Notes: generated by a model not told the origin, from the letters alone. Numbered from the stretch's first letter, positions 6,193-14,131 are shown. The stretch is 21,375 bases of DNA from CAYZTD01 sp964473335 (GCA_964473335.1 CAYYOO010000025.1:1-21375); one strand, 5' to 3'. Made by a program: numbers and translations.

Positions 6193-7122
6193 TATGATAA
6201 AATGGCTTTTCAATCAAGAAATCTTGCTCGTGCATGTAAGATTTATGAAAAAATGATTGAGGACAAAGATTGTACTATTATTTTGTGTCTAGCTGGATCT
6301 CTTGTTTCAGCTGGTCTAAAAAAAGTAATTATTGATCTAATTGAAAATAACATGATAGATTCTATTGTTTCTACTGGCGCAATAGTAGTTGATCAAGATT
6401 TTTTTGAAGGACTTGGGTTTAACCATTATCGTGGTTTTTCTAATGCTGATGATAATGAACTTAGAAAACTTATGATTGATAGGATATATGACACGTTTAT
6501 TGATGAAGAGGATCTTCGTGTTTGCGATATGACAATTAAAAAAATCGCTGATGAAATGGACTCTAAAGTTTATAGTTCTCGTGAGTTTATCTATAAAATG
6601 GGAAAATATCTTGATAAAAAAGGAAAAAAAGATTCCTTTGTTCATACCGCCTTTAAAAAAGAAGTACCTATCTTTTGTCCTGCGTTTTCAGATAGTAGCG
6701 CTGGTTTTGGCCTAGTGTTTCATCAGACAGAGAAAAAAGAAAAAAGCCTTGCAATTGATTCAGTAAAAGATTTCAGAGAGCTCACTCAAATCAAAGTAAA
6801 AGCTAGAGACACTGGAATATTAATGATAGGAGGAGGAGTTCCTAAGAATTTTGTCCAAGATACTGTTGTTGCTGCTGACATCATTGGAAAGGATGCTCCA
6901 ATGCATAAATATGCAGTGCAATTAACTGTTGCTGACGAGCGAGATGGTGCACTTTCAGGTAGTACACTCAAGGAAGCTAATTCCTGGGGTAAAGTAGACA
7001 GTGGTCTTGAACAAATGGTCTATAGTGAGGCAACCGTTACTTTTCCACTTCTTGCAAGCTATGTTTATCATAAGAAGAGTTGGAAGAATAGAAAAGAGAA
7101 AAGATTAAATGAGATTTTCTAG
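6193..7122 (+). CDS. Deoxyhypusine synthase family protein, 5' end lost in assembly gap
   Basis: 309 codons are visible from the gap to the stop. FQSRNLARA, LCLAGSLVSAGLKKVI and VSTGAIVVDQDF near the start, PIFCPAFSDSSAGFG in the middle and GGGVPKNFVQDTVV near visible residues 213-226 are diagnostic; the Lys in GGGVPK (visible residue 218) aligns with the catalytic Lys. SGSTLKEANSWGKV closes the NAD-binding region. The enzyme moves the aminobutyl group of spermidine to a lysine of aIF5A. The GGGVPKNF form, as opposed to the GGGxxKHHI of classical enzymes, resembles the DHS-like branch, whose members may act on other acceptors. Any apparent start before the Ns is antisense to the Mrp-like gene and is not real. 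It overlaps the convergent pstS-like gene by 4 bp. Confidence 0.88.
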   Translation, partial: YDKMAFQSRNLARACKIYEKMIEDKDCTIILCLAGSLVSAGLKKVIIDLIENNMIDSIVSTGAIVVDQDFFEGLGFNHYRGFSNADDNELRKLMIDRIYDTFIDEEDLRVCDMTIKKIADEMDSKVYSSREFIYKMGKYLDKKGKKDSFVHTAFKKEVPIFCPAFSDSSAGFGLVFHQTEKKEKSLAIDSVKDFRELTQIKVKARDTGILMIGGGVPKNFVQDTVVAADIIGKDAPMHKYAVQLTVADERDGALSGSTLKEANSWGKVDSGLEQMVYSEATVTFPLLASYVYHKKSWKNRKEKRLNEIF

Positions 7123-8111
7123 ACAATTGGCACATATCCTGTTTCTTTTATAACTGATTGCCCTTCTTCAGTTAAAAGCCAGTCTCTTAGTTTATATGCG
7201 CCACTTTCTTTATCTAGATCCTTTCTAATAACTGCATACACATTTGTTACATATTCGTATTCTTCATCTTTAATTGTTTGATAACTTGGAACTACACCAT
7301 TTATTCCCAGCATTTTTATAGAATCAGATGTGTTTGTTAAAAATTTTTTATAATAATATACAGTGTATGAAATACTGCTTCCGTCATCATATATTATTTT
7401 ATCAAAAGGACCTCCCATACCGTATAAGATAAGTTCAGATAAATTTGCCATTTCTAAACCTTTCATTACAAGTGTTTCCATGAGTTCTTGGCTACCTGAA
7501 TTTTTATTTCTCTGATATGCAGTGATATTAACAGATTTGCCTCCAACTTCATTCCAGTTTGTGATATTTCCTGTGTAAATATCTTTGATTTCCTGTACTG
7601 TTAAAGAATCAACCGTATTTTTGATATTTGTAATAAATACAAATGCATCCCGGGCAATAGGTTCTGTAACTAGTTCTATACTTTTATTATCTGCATAATT
7701 CAGTTCATCTTCAGATGGGAGCCTTGCAGCAAGAGTAAGATCAACATTTCCATCTATTAAGTTCATATAAGAGCCATGTGTCCCGGAAACATTGATATAA
7801 TCGATAAAATTTGAAATATTTTCATCCTCAGATTCTATAGATAATGCTCCATGATAAGTACCAGTGAAGGGAGTAATCCACTTATATGATGCATTTAAAA
7901 TTTTACATGCAACAATTTTATTTATGGGATATGCAGAAGTCGAGCTATCGACTTTTGGATAGTTTGACATGTTAAAATTGATGCCTGTTATCTTTACTTT
8001 TTCTTCAGTTTTTTCTATTTCATCCTCGGTAGATTTTTCTTCAAAACATCCAGATAATAATGTTAAGAAAAAAATAGTTGCAAGGACTAAAGCAATTAAT
8101 TTTTCATTCAT
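7119..8111 (-). CDS. pstS: PstS-family phosphate-binding lipoprotein
   Basis: About 330 residues. The N-terminus has a lipoprotein signal with lipobox LLSGC, then an acidic linker (STEDEIEKTEE). The body matches the PstS/PBP-like fold: GTYHGAL near the start, VDLTLAARLPSEDE, IKDIYTGNITNWNEVGGKSV and the anion-site stretch AYQRNKNSGSQELM. It would capture phosphate, or possibly another oxyanion, outside the membrane for an ABC importer. No pstC, pstA, pstB or phoU lies nearby, so it is an orphan in this window. Start: the ATG at 8111 is preceded by GTGGAG at short spacing; a GTG three codons upstream is the alternative. It converges on the deoxyhypusine synthase gene. Confidence 0.82.
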   Translation of the reverse strand: MNEKLIALVLATIFFLTLLSGCFEEKSTEDEIEKTEEKVKITGINFNMSNYPKVDSSTSAYPINKIVACKILNASYKWITPFTGTYHGALSIESEDENISNFIDYINVSGTHGSYMNLIDGNVDLTLAARLPSEDELNYADNKSIELVTEPIARDAFVFITNIKNTVDSLTVQEIKDIYTGNITNWNEVGGKSVNITAYQRNKNSGSQELMETLVMKGLEMANLSELILYGMGGPFDKIIYDDGSSISYTVYYYKKFLTNTSDSIKMLGINGVVPSYQTIKDEEYEYVTNVYAVIRKDLDKESGAYKLRDWLLTEEGQSVIKETGYVPIV

Positions 8112-8283
8112 TTTCTCCACATGTAAATAAAATAAATAATTTACTAAAAAACTCTTTTATTTTTTAAAATTTGAAAAAATTAAGAGTGCAGAAAAAATAA
8201 ATTCATTTCTGAGCCTTCCGGTCTTTGAACTAATAAATATCTAAGAATCAATCAATAAAAAAATAAATATCTTTACTTTTTTT

Positions 8284-8303
8284 AAAGAAACTTTTTAATA
8301 AAT
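8284..8303 (+). promoter_or_regulatory. Possible BRE/TATA promoter of the 8343 gene
   Basis: The purine-rich AAAGAAAC is followed by TTTTTAATAAAT. A start of transcription near 8323 would leave a leader of about 20 nt that contains GGGTG before the ATG. Confidence 0.45.
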
Positions 8304-8342
8304 AACCTATCATAACATTATTGTATCATTTAGGGTGTCTTG

Positions 8343-9248
8343 ATGGAAAACTGGAAAAATTCAGTTTTAATGGAATCTGTTCTAAAAGCATTATACACTG
8401 TTGCAAGTAGACGCACTAGTGAAAGAACTGCTGATGAAACAATTGGATCCAGCATCAAAACACTTGAAAATAAATACGACTTTTTAAAATATATAAATAC
8501 CCCAAGAAGAGGCATTACAAAAAATGGTTTTGCAATAAACATAGCACCTGAAATTGAAACTATCAGTAAAGAAAGAATCGGCAAAGCAATTGAGTCATTG
8601 ATACGTGTTGTTTATAATGATTTCAGCGAAGAAGCAGGACTATATTTTATAACAGAACTGAGAAATAATACAGATAACCAAATAACAACAATGATACATG
8701 ATCTTGATGTAGACCTAGATCAAATCCAACTCGAGCAGCACTATGCTTTTAGAAGACGAGAGCGCAAAAAACAAATAGAAAAGATGGCTAGAACTGGAGA
8801 GCTTCAGGGAAAAGAACCTGAAAATCTCTTGGGATATACTTGGTCAAATGTTTCACATTGGCGTCATGAAAAAGGAAGTAAGTTCTGTACTCTTTATGAT
8901 AAAAAAGGCCAAGTTATTGATAGGTTGAACCTTGACCATATAATCAAAAACTATGTTGAAAAACTTTCAGGTTATGTAGATATTGATCCCCATGACATGG
9001 AAAGCAGAGCTCAAATCTATGAGAAAGAATACAAACTTTTAAAACTCATGCTCGAGCGGGATATGGATGCAGAAACCGCTCAGCACATGCTTGGCGTCTC
9101 TAAAGATGAGCTAAATAACATGATCCAAAAATTATCAGAGATGGAAATGCTTCAGTATGTCTCTTTTGATACAATTGAGATTACTGAAACAGGTATTGGC
9201 TATATCTCTAGAAAAGAAGATAAAAAGGAAAAAGGAAATCTATCCTAG
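8343..9248 (+). CDS. Unrecognised archaeal protein with C-terminal helix-turn-helix-like region
   Basis: A 301-residue soluble protein that I do not recognise. The ATG at 8343 is chosen over an adjoining TTG because GGGTG lies 5-9 nt upstream. The N-terminal half includes RRTSERTADETIGSSIKTLE and a stretch rich in arginine and lysine (RRRERKKQIEKMAR near residue 136). LLGYTWSNVSHWRHEKGSKF follows. Residues about 225-295 (LKLMLERDMDAETAQHMLG, SKDELNNMIQKLSEMEMLQY, TETGIGYI) read like a winged helix-turn-helix with a final wing. No membrane segment or signal is seen. It could be a DNA-binding regulator. It overlaps the convergent permease gene by 9 bp, and the divergent neighbour is the PstS-like gene. 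Confidence 0.7.
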   Translation: MENWKNSVLMESVLKALYTVASRRTSERTADETIGSSIKTLENKYDFLKYINTPRRGITKNGFAINIAPEIETISKERIGKAIESLIRVVYNDFSEEAGLYFITELRNNTDNQITTMIHDLDVDLDQIQLEQHYAFRRRERKKQIEKMARTGELQGKEPENLLGYTWSNVSHWRHEKGSKFCTLYDKKGQVIDRLNLDHIIKNYVEKLSGYVDIDPHDMESRAQIYEKEYKLLKLMLERDMDAETAQHMLGVSKDELNNMIQKLSEMEMLQYVSFDTIEITETGIGYISRKEDKKEKGNLS

Positions 9249-10082
9249 TGTTTTATTTTTATTAAAAAATCTACCTTTCTTTCTTTTAGGTGAAACTAGG
9301 ATTGCAACAGCAAACATAACTGAAGAAACAACCACAATTGACGCACCTATTGGAAAATCATAAAAAAATGAAAAATAAAAACCAATAAGGCAACTTATCA
9401 CTCCAAAAATAGGTGAAAAAATCATTATTTTTTTGAAATCAAAAAAGAACTGATATGAGGTACTAGTAGGATTTATTATTAATGCAAAAACAAGTATTCC
9501 TCCAACTAACTTTAGTGAAAGAGCTACTGCAAAACCAGTAAAAAAAAGCACTGCAAAATAAAAAATTCGAGTATTTATTCCAGAGGATTCAGCCATTTTT
9601 CTATTAAACATTATAGCTAAAAGTTCCTTATAAAAGACAGTTACAAATACTATTAAAATAAATGATAGAACAAAAAGCAATATTACATCATTATAGTCAA
9701 CAGAAAAAAGGCTTCCCCAAAGAATACTTAATGCCTTGCCTGTTGCCGCATCTCCGGGCTTTGCATATAGAAAAATAAATGCAAGGGCTATCATAAATGA
9801 GAACATAAAGCCAATCACTACATTACTTTCAAGGCGTGCTTTTTCAGCAAGAGGGCCTAGAACCATCGCGGTAATTACTGCAAATAGGACTGCTGTAATC
9901 ATTGGATCATAAGAAAACAGTATTCCAAATGCAGCTCCTGCAAAAGCTGCATGGCTCATACAATATCCAATGCTTGATAGATTCATTCTAACTACAAAAT
10001 TACCCATAGTTGAGCATGCAAAACCAGCAAGTATCGCACCAATAACTGAAGGTAATAAAAAAGCCAAGGAAACATCGATCAT
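9240..10082 (-). CDS. Metal ABC transporter permease (ABC-3/ZnuB family)
   Basis: A 280-residue membrane protein with about seven to eight hydrophobic segments. SLAFLLPSVIGAILAGFACS at the start, SIGYCMSHAAFAGAAFG, SLKLVGGILVFALIINPTST and the C-terminal PIGASIVVVSSVMF are typical of the ABC-3 family that forms the membrane channel of zinc, manganese and iron importers. It is the last gene of a four-gene operon and its start overlaps the ATPase stop (ATGA). The family does not fix the metal; the NikR-like operator before the operon suggests nickel or a related metal. Confidence 0.9.
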   Translation of the reverse strand: MIDVSLAFLLPSVIGAILAGFACSTMGNFVVRMNLSSIGYCMSHAAFAGAAFGILFSYDPMITAVLFAVITAMVLGPLAEKARLESNVVIGFMFSFMIALAFIFLYAKPGDAATGKALSILWGSLFSVDYNDVILLFVLSFILIVFVTVFYKELLAIMFNRKMAESSGINTRIFYFAVLFFTGFAVALSLKLVGGILVFALIINPTSTSYQFFFDFKKIMIFSPIFGVISCLIGFYFSFFYDFPIGASIVVVSSVMFAVAILVSPKRKKGRFFNKNKTLG

Positions 10083-10837
10083 AAAACCTTCTGCCTCCTT
10101 TTTTCATTATTTTTAAAAATCTTATCTATTGTATCAGATTTTAGGATATTTTCTTTTTTATCATCCATAATGATTTGCCCTTTATCAAGAACTATCACCC
10201 GATTGCATTTTGATGGTACATTTGTAAGATCATGAGAAACCATAATAATTGTTATACCTTGTTTTTCAGATATCCGGTTTAAAAGCGTCTCCATCTGCCG
10301 TTTAGATAATAAATCCAGATTTGAAAATGGTTCATCAAGAAGAAGAATCTTTGGTTCTTGAGCAATAGCACGTGCAAGAAGTATTTTTTGAAATTCCCCT
10401 CCGGAAAGTTTACCGATCGGTCTTTTTGCAAAATCTATCATTCCAACCATACTCATGGCCTTCCAGATTTTTTCCCAGTCTTTTTTTGTAGGAAAACGTA
10501 AAACACCGATTTTTCCTGATCTTCCACTCATTACAATATCTTTACATAAAAAAGGTGCTAATGGATCCATATCAAAGTTTTGAATGACATATCCAATGTT
10601 TTTTCTAATCCATGTTTTGTTTTTCTTTATTTTTTTATCAAAAACGTATCCTTTTCCTTCTTTATAATCAAGAATTCCATTTATTGTTTCCAGTAGAGTT
10701 GTTTTTCCAGCTCCATTTGGCCCAATTATTGATATGAATTCTCCTTTTTTGATTTTTAGATTAATATTTTTGATTACTGGTATCTTTTCTCCTTCGTAGA
10801 TTGTAGATATTTTTTTAAAATCGACAATATTTTTCAT
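10079..10837 (-). CDS. Metal ABC transporter ATP-binding protein
   Basis: A 252-residue ATPase with all nucleotide-binding motifs: Walker A GPNGAGKTT, Q-loop region NIGYVIQNFDMDPLAP, signature LSGGEFQK, Walker B ILLLDEPFSNLD and the H-loop VSHD. It resembles ZnuC/MntB-type ATPases. It overlaps both neighbours by 4 bp (the FmdE-like gene before it and the permease after it), which indicates tight translational coupling and one complex at the inner face of the membrane. Confidence 0.92.
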   Translation of the reverse strand: MKNIVDFKKISTIYEGEKIPVIKNINLKIKKGEFISIIGPNGAGKTTLLETINGILDYKEGKGYVFDKKIKKNKTWIRKNIGYVIQNFDMDPLAPFLCKDIVMSGRSGKIGVLRFPTKKDWEKIWKAMSMVGMIDFAKRPIGKLSGGEFQKILLARAIAQEPKILLLDEPFSNLDLLSKRQMETLLNRISEKQGITIIMVSHDLTNVPSKCNRVIVLDKGQIIMDDKKENILKSDTIDKIFKNNEKRRQKVL

Positions 10838-11232
10838 TCTAAATCAAATAGTTCTCTATCAGATTTTTCATATATCTTTTCAGCGTAATCAATAATATTT
10901 TCGTCTGTAACTGTTTTTTCAATATCTTGGTGAACTTCTTTTTTTAGAGTAATTGTTAAAGTTCTTCCGTTTTTATCCTTAAAAGTTGCAATAGGTTTTT
11001 TTTTATCAGTGATTTTTATGTTTCCTTTCCCTAGTGTACAACCTGAACCCAATTGTATTCCATCAACTATGCAGGATATTGGAGGGTTTGTTCCTGTGAA
11101 TACTTCTACATTTTTTTTAAAGGGGTCATGGTTTAATTTTTCACATGCGATTTTCCCCATTCTGTATCCTATAACAGCATATGGACCTAGATGACCGTGA
11201 AAGCGTTCTATTAGTTTTAGTGTGTCATTCAT
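10834..11232 (-). CDS. FmdE-like domain protein in the metal transporter operon
   Basis: A 132-residue protein with the FmdE (PF02663-type) core: FHGHLGPYAVIGYRMG at residues 11-26, TGTNPPISCIVDGIQ, and GSGCTLGKGNI with Cys 54 and Cys 65. His 12, His 14 and these cysteines are candidate metal ligands. It lacks the C-terminal zinc-ribbon extension of longer FmdE proteins. FmdE was named from an operon for molybdenum formylmethanofuran dehydrogenase, but the domain is widespread and its biochemical role is unknown. Its place between the solute-binding protein and the ATPase, with a 4-bp overlap with the latter, suggests a metal-handling or metal-sensing role with the transporter. Confidence 0.82.
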   Translation of the reverse strand: MNDTLKLIERFHGHLGPYAVIGYRMGKIACEKLNHDPFKKNVEVFTGTNPPISCIVDGIQLGSGCTLGKGNIKITDKKKPIATFKDKNGRTLTITLKKEVHQDIEKTVTDENIIDYAEKIYEKSDRELFDLE

Positions 11233-11251
11233 TTGAACATCATCTCTTTTT

Positions 11252-12232
11252 TTATTTTCTTTTAAACATTATAAAAAGAAGTATTGAACATAATGCAAAA
11301 ATAACTGCAATTCCAATAGATGCATTTCTTTGAATCGTTATTTCATCTATAATTGATTCTAAGTTTTGTATGTCTCCTTTTTTATAATCATATGTTTCAA
11401 TTCCTTTTATTGTCTGGTTTACATTGTATCTTATGGTCTTTAGATAGGTTTCAGTATTTGGTACTGCATCTGGAAAGTTAGATAGTATAACATGGCTTTT
11501 TCCTGTTTCTGATGCAACTTTTGCTCCAAATGTTGTTCCACTTTGCAAGTTATCTATTACTGCTGATACCTCTTCTTTTGATACTGCATCTATTACTTCT
11601 ATTTCATCTTGAACCGAAAGCCCCTCAGGTGGTCCATAATAGTAGGATATATTTAATCCAAAATAGCTTAGAAAATCCTTGTACCATTCGATACATACTA
11701 CAGTTCTATTTTTTATTCCATTGTTTTCTATTTTTTCTTTTAATTCTTCAGCGGTTGTGTTTATTTTTTGCATGTATTCTATAGTGTTTTCATCTATAGT
11801 ATTGTTGTATTGCGGGAATATTTCCTTGAGGCCTTTGTTTATCTTTTGGACATATTTTATTGCATTTGTTGGTATATTCCATTCGCCTAGTCTTGCACAT
11901 ATTATTTGCTGATAATTACTGTTTCCAGATTTATTTAAAAGTTCTTCCAGCCAGGGTTCCCAGCCTAGTGAAATTATAACATCAGCGTTTACAATTTTAT
12001 CAATATCACTTGGTTTTGTGTCAAAGTGTGCAGGGCAGGCTCCTGCGGGCATTATATAATCAATTGTTGCATTTTCTGGTGCAATGTTTCCTGCAAAATC
12101 TGCAAGAACTGAGTTTGTACATATTATTTTTATTTCTGACATTTCTTCGTTTGCAGAAACATTTGATGAAAATATTGCTAGCGTTAGTATAATTACTAAT
12201 ATTGTCATTTTTAAAAATTTAAATTTTTTCAT
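11252..12232 (-). CDS. Metal-binding solute-binding protein of an ABC importer (ZnuA-like, cluster A-I)
   Basis: A 326-residue protein with an N-terminal signal segment (residues about 5-27, ending NVSA), a ZnuA-like body and a C-terminal transmembrane anchor at about 304-323 followed by KRK, a common archaeal way to hold binding proteins at the membrane. GACPAHFDTKPSD supplies the first family His (His 69). The position where ZnuA relatives usually have the second His (HxAFxYxxxxYG) reads IEWYKDFLSYFG, so the metal site is not classical. It starts the four-gene operon. The start at 12232 has GGGG about 8 nt upstream. The promoter carries a dyad related to half-sites before nikR, so nickel or another transition metal is plausible. 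Confidence 0.85.
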   Translation of the reverse strand: MKKFKFLKMTILVIILTLAIFSSNVSANEEMSEIKIICTNSVLADFAGNIAPENATIDYIMPAGACPAHFDTKPSDIDKIVNADVIISLGWEPWLEELLNKSGNSNYQQIICARLGEWNIPTNAIKYVQKINKGLKEIFPQYNNTIDENTIEYMQKINTTAEELKEKIENNGIKNRTVVCIEWYKDFLSYFGLNISYYYGPPEGLSVQDEIEVIDAVSKEEVSAVIDNLQSGTTFGAKVASETGKSHVILSNFPDAVPNTETYLKTIRYNVNQTIKGIETYDYKKGDIQNLESIIDEITIQRNASIGIAVIFALCSILLFIMFKRK

Positions 12233-12249
12233 TTATTTTTCCCCATATC

Positions 12250-12276
12250 GTGTTAATTTTTTTATTTTCGTAGCAC
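12250..12276. promoter_or_regulatory. Putative NikR operator before the metal transporter operon
   Basis: GTGTTAA-N13-GTAGCAC is an inverted repeat that overlaps the predicted transcription start. It resembles the GTGTTAC-N13/14-GTAACAC class of NikR operators recalled from comparative genomics. The 9-mer CGTAGCACG at its right end occurs as its reverse complement CGTGCTACG in front of nikR (14101-14109). Confidence 0.55.
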
Positions 12277-12290
12277 GGAGAATGATAATT

Positions 12291-12299
12291 TATATTAAA
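12291..12299 (-). promoter_or_regulatory. TATA box of the metal transporter operon
   Basis: The minus strand reads TTTAATATA. Transcription would begin near 12269, inside the putative NikR operator, leaving a leader of about 37 nt before the start at 12232. Confidence 0.5.
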
Positions 12300-12313
12300 A
12301 CATTTTCGGTAGT

Positions 12314-12321
12314 AAAAAAAA
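12314..12321 (-). terminator. T-run terminator after the papain-family gene
   Basis: The minus strand has eight consecutive T 9-16 nt after the stop of the papain-family gene, the usual oligo-T signal of archaeal intrinsic termination. Confidence 0.4.
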
Positions 12322-12329
12322 TAAAGCTT

Positions 12330-14015
12330 TTAAGAAAATAACAATGCATTAATTTTTTCTAAAAAATTATCTATAAAAAAAATTTTGAAAAAAATATTTT
12401 GTAAAATTCTTACCTTGGGAGTTTGGACATATACTGGAATATCCTGATTATCATCTCTATCATCAATGTTTTCAACAGATATGATGCCTCCAAACTCTTT
12501 ATATTCTTCATTTGGAACATCGATTGTTACATCAACTGTTATTGGATCATCATCTGGCCCAATACGTCCTTTTGTAGGATTCACATCACATATACTTGGG
12601 TATTTTACAATTTCCCAGTTAAGATCTGAATATTCGCCGTCATTTCTAATCTTAAAACTACCTTCAAGTTGACTATTTGGCCTAACATTATATAAGACTA
12701 GACCTTCAGAATCAAAACAATAAATATCTGAATCTTGAACAGAGTCAGAAGTTGAAAGTGAAACATCAAGGTATTCATAGTCAAAAAGACTGTTTTTGTT
12801 TTCAAATTTGATTTTTCCAGTAAAATCTCTATTTTCATCATTTGGGGCTGTAACCGTAACTTCTATATCTTCACTGCAATCCTTTTCTAAATTTTCACCA
12901 CTATCTATATTAAACTCCCATTGGCCCCAATCAGGTGTTTCTGTTATTTCCCAATCCAAAAAGGAGTCTTTATCTCCTGTGTTTTCAATTGAAAAATCTT
13001 CGGTTACTGTATCTCCGGGTGTTACATCTTTAAAATCTAATACACCATCGTATAGTGACTGGCCATAGATGAATATGTTTGAAAGTTTTGCTATATCTAA
13101 AAGTTCAATATATGCGATATCAGACTCTATTTTACATTCTCCATATTTTATTTTAAAATATCCATCATCTGCCCAATATTGTCCCCAACTATTTTTACAG
13201 ATCCAGTACTTATTATCCGGGTCTTCTTCATTGTAGCCAACAATTACTACTATATGCGGGCCAATATAATCTTGATATATATCAGTATGATAATATACAT
13301 CATCAGGCCATAAATCCTTATCAGGGTATCTTTTATAAAAATCAAAATAAATATCCATATAGGCAACAAGCGGACCTACGTTGATTAATCTATCTTTGAT
13401 ATCATTTATGTTCCCATCAGATATCCAAGTATAATTTTCTACAAATATCCTATTATCCTGCCATTCAGGGCATTTATCACTACAAGGAGGTGCTTGTCCA
13501 TCTCCACTTGTATATTCAAAACAGGCATCATTAATTACTTCATTTTCTTTGACCCAAGTTAAGAAATTTGCATAATCGCTCCATTTAAATGAGCCTCTGC
13601 AACCAAAACAACCATCAGTCCAATCACCGCAGGAAACTAAGTATTGTTCAGAAAAATCTACTTCTTTATATGGATCCTGAAACATTATTTTATATAAACC
13701 TTCTATTGCAGCTATCGTTGCAAAGGCCCAGCAGGATTTACACTCGCCTTGATTTTTTACCTCAGTCATAAAATTGTAACCTTCGCCGTTACCTGGTTTA
13801 CCTTTGGGATCTAAAAAAGTTCCACCAATTAAAGCATCCCTCCAGTCAAATTTAACTGGAAATTGTGATTTTGTTTTTACTGTTTCCTTTTCTATTATTT
13901 GATTTGATTTTTCGATATCAATATTTTCATTTTTTTGAGTGTTAAATCCAAAAACATTAAAACTACCAAGAATTATTAGAATAACAAGCAATATTGAAAT
14001 GATTTTTATATTCAT
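12330..14015 (-). CDS. Secreted papain-family (C1A) cysteine protease with two Ig-like repeats
   Basis: A 561-residue protein. Residues 5-23 are a signal or anchor segment. A C1 protease domain spans about 53-306: KFDWRD, the oxyanion Gln 89 (NQG), catalytic Cys 95 (CKSCWAFA), His 254 (GPHIVVIVGY) and Asn 275 (KNSWG). Several extra cysteines (CFGC, CSDKC) could form disulfides. Two related beta-sandwich repeats follow, about 318-420 and 435-535; each has a PG/PN turn, an ExxFxIxNxG-like core and a DWEI or NWEI stretch. The protein ends with a hydrophobic tail (RILQNIFFKIFFIDNFLEKI) that may act in surface sorting. It would degrade protein outside the cell. A short N-terminal spacer (about 25-50) may be a propeptide. 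Divergent from nikR. Confidence 0.9.
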   Translation of the reverse strand: MNIKIISILLVILIILGSFNVFGFNTQKNENIDIEKSNQIIEKETVKTKSQFPVKFDWRDALIGGTFLDPKGKPGNGEGYNFMTEVKNQGECKSCWAFATIAAIEGLYKIMFQDPYKEVDFSEQYLVSCGDWTDGCFGCRGSFKWSDYANFLTWVKENEVINDACFEYTSGDGQAPPCSDKCPEWQDNRIFVENYTWISDGNINDIKDRLINVGPLVAYMDIYFDFYKRYPDKDLWPDDVYYHTDIYQDYIGPHIVVIVGYNEEDPDNKYWICKNSWGQYWADDGYFKIKYGECKIESDIAYIELLDIAKLSNIFIYGQSLYDGVLDFKDVTPGDTVTEDFSIENTGDKDSFLDWEITETPDWGQWEFNIDSGENLEKDCSEDIEVTVTAPNDENRDFTGKIKFENKNSLFDYEYLDVSLSTSDSVQDSDIYCFDSEGLVLYNVRPNSQLEGSFKIRNDGEYSDLNWEIVKYPSICDVNPTKGRIGPDDDPITVDVTIDVPNEEYKEFGGIISVENIDDRDDNQDIPVYVQTPKVRILQNIFFKIFFIDNFLEKINALLFS

Positions 14016-14036
14016 TTAAATACTCTATACTAATAT

Positions 14037-14054
14037 TATATATTGCAATATATA
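14037..14054. promoter_or_regulatory. Palindromic TATA region between the papain-family gene and nikR
   Basis: TATATATTGCAATATATA is a perfect 18-bp palindrome that overlaps the TATA region expected for the minus-strand protease gene (start at 14015). Such AT-rich palindromes can occur by chance; an operator role is only a possibility. Confidence 0.3.
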
Positions 14055-14068
14055 TAATTTATGTGAAA

Positions 14069-14108
14069 GTAACACGTTTTATAACAAAAAAATTTAAATT
14101 CGTGCTAC
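14069..14108. promoter_or_regulatory. Possible NikR half-sites upstream of nikR
   Basis: GTAACAC (14069-14075) and GTGCTAC (14102-14108) are divergently oriented half-sites like those before the metal transporter operon. GTGCTAC sits between the nikR TATA box and its predicted transcription start. The spacing (26 bp between halves, opposite orientation) differs from that of the transporter operator, so the exact binding geometry is unclear. Confidence 0.4.
14093..14100 (+). promoter_or_regulatory. TATA box of nikR
   Basis: TTTAAATT preceded by an A-rich run lies 32 bp before the nikR ATG at 14132. Transcription would begin near 14123, giving a very short leader. Confidence 0.45.
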
Positions 14109-14131
14109 GATTAACTGTTAAACGAGCTACT

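Noticed and set aside
6049..6235. Open frames that run through the run of Ns
   Set aside because: The plus-strand start before the gap is antisense to the Mrp-like gene, and the minus-strand frame is antisense to the deoxyhypusine synthase; Ns only appear open.
14063..14131. GTG start that would add 23 residues to NikR
   Set aside because: The extension spans the TATA box and putative operator half-sites and is absent from the family; the ATG at 14132 gives the standard N-terminus.
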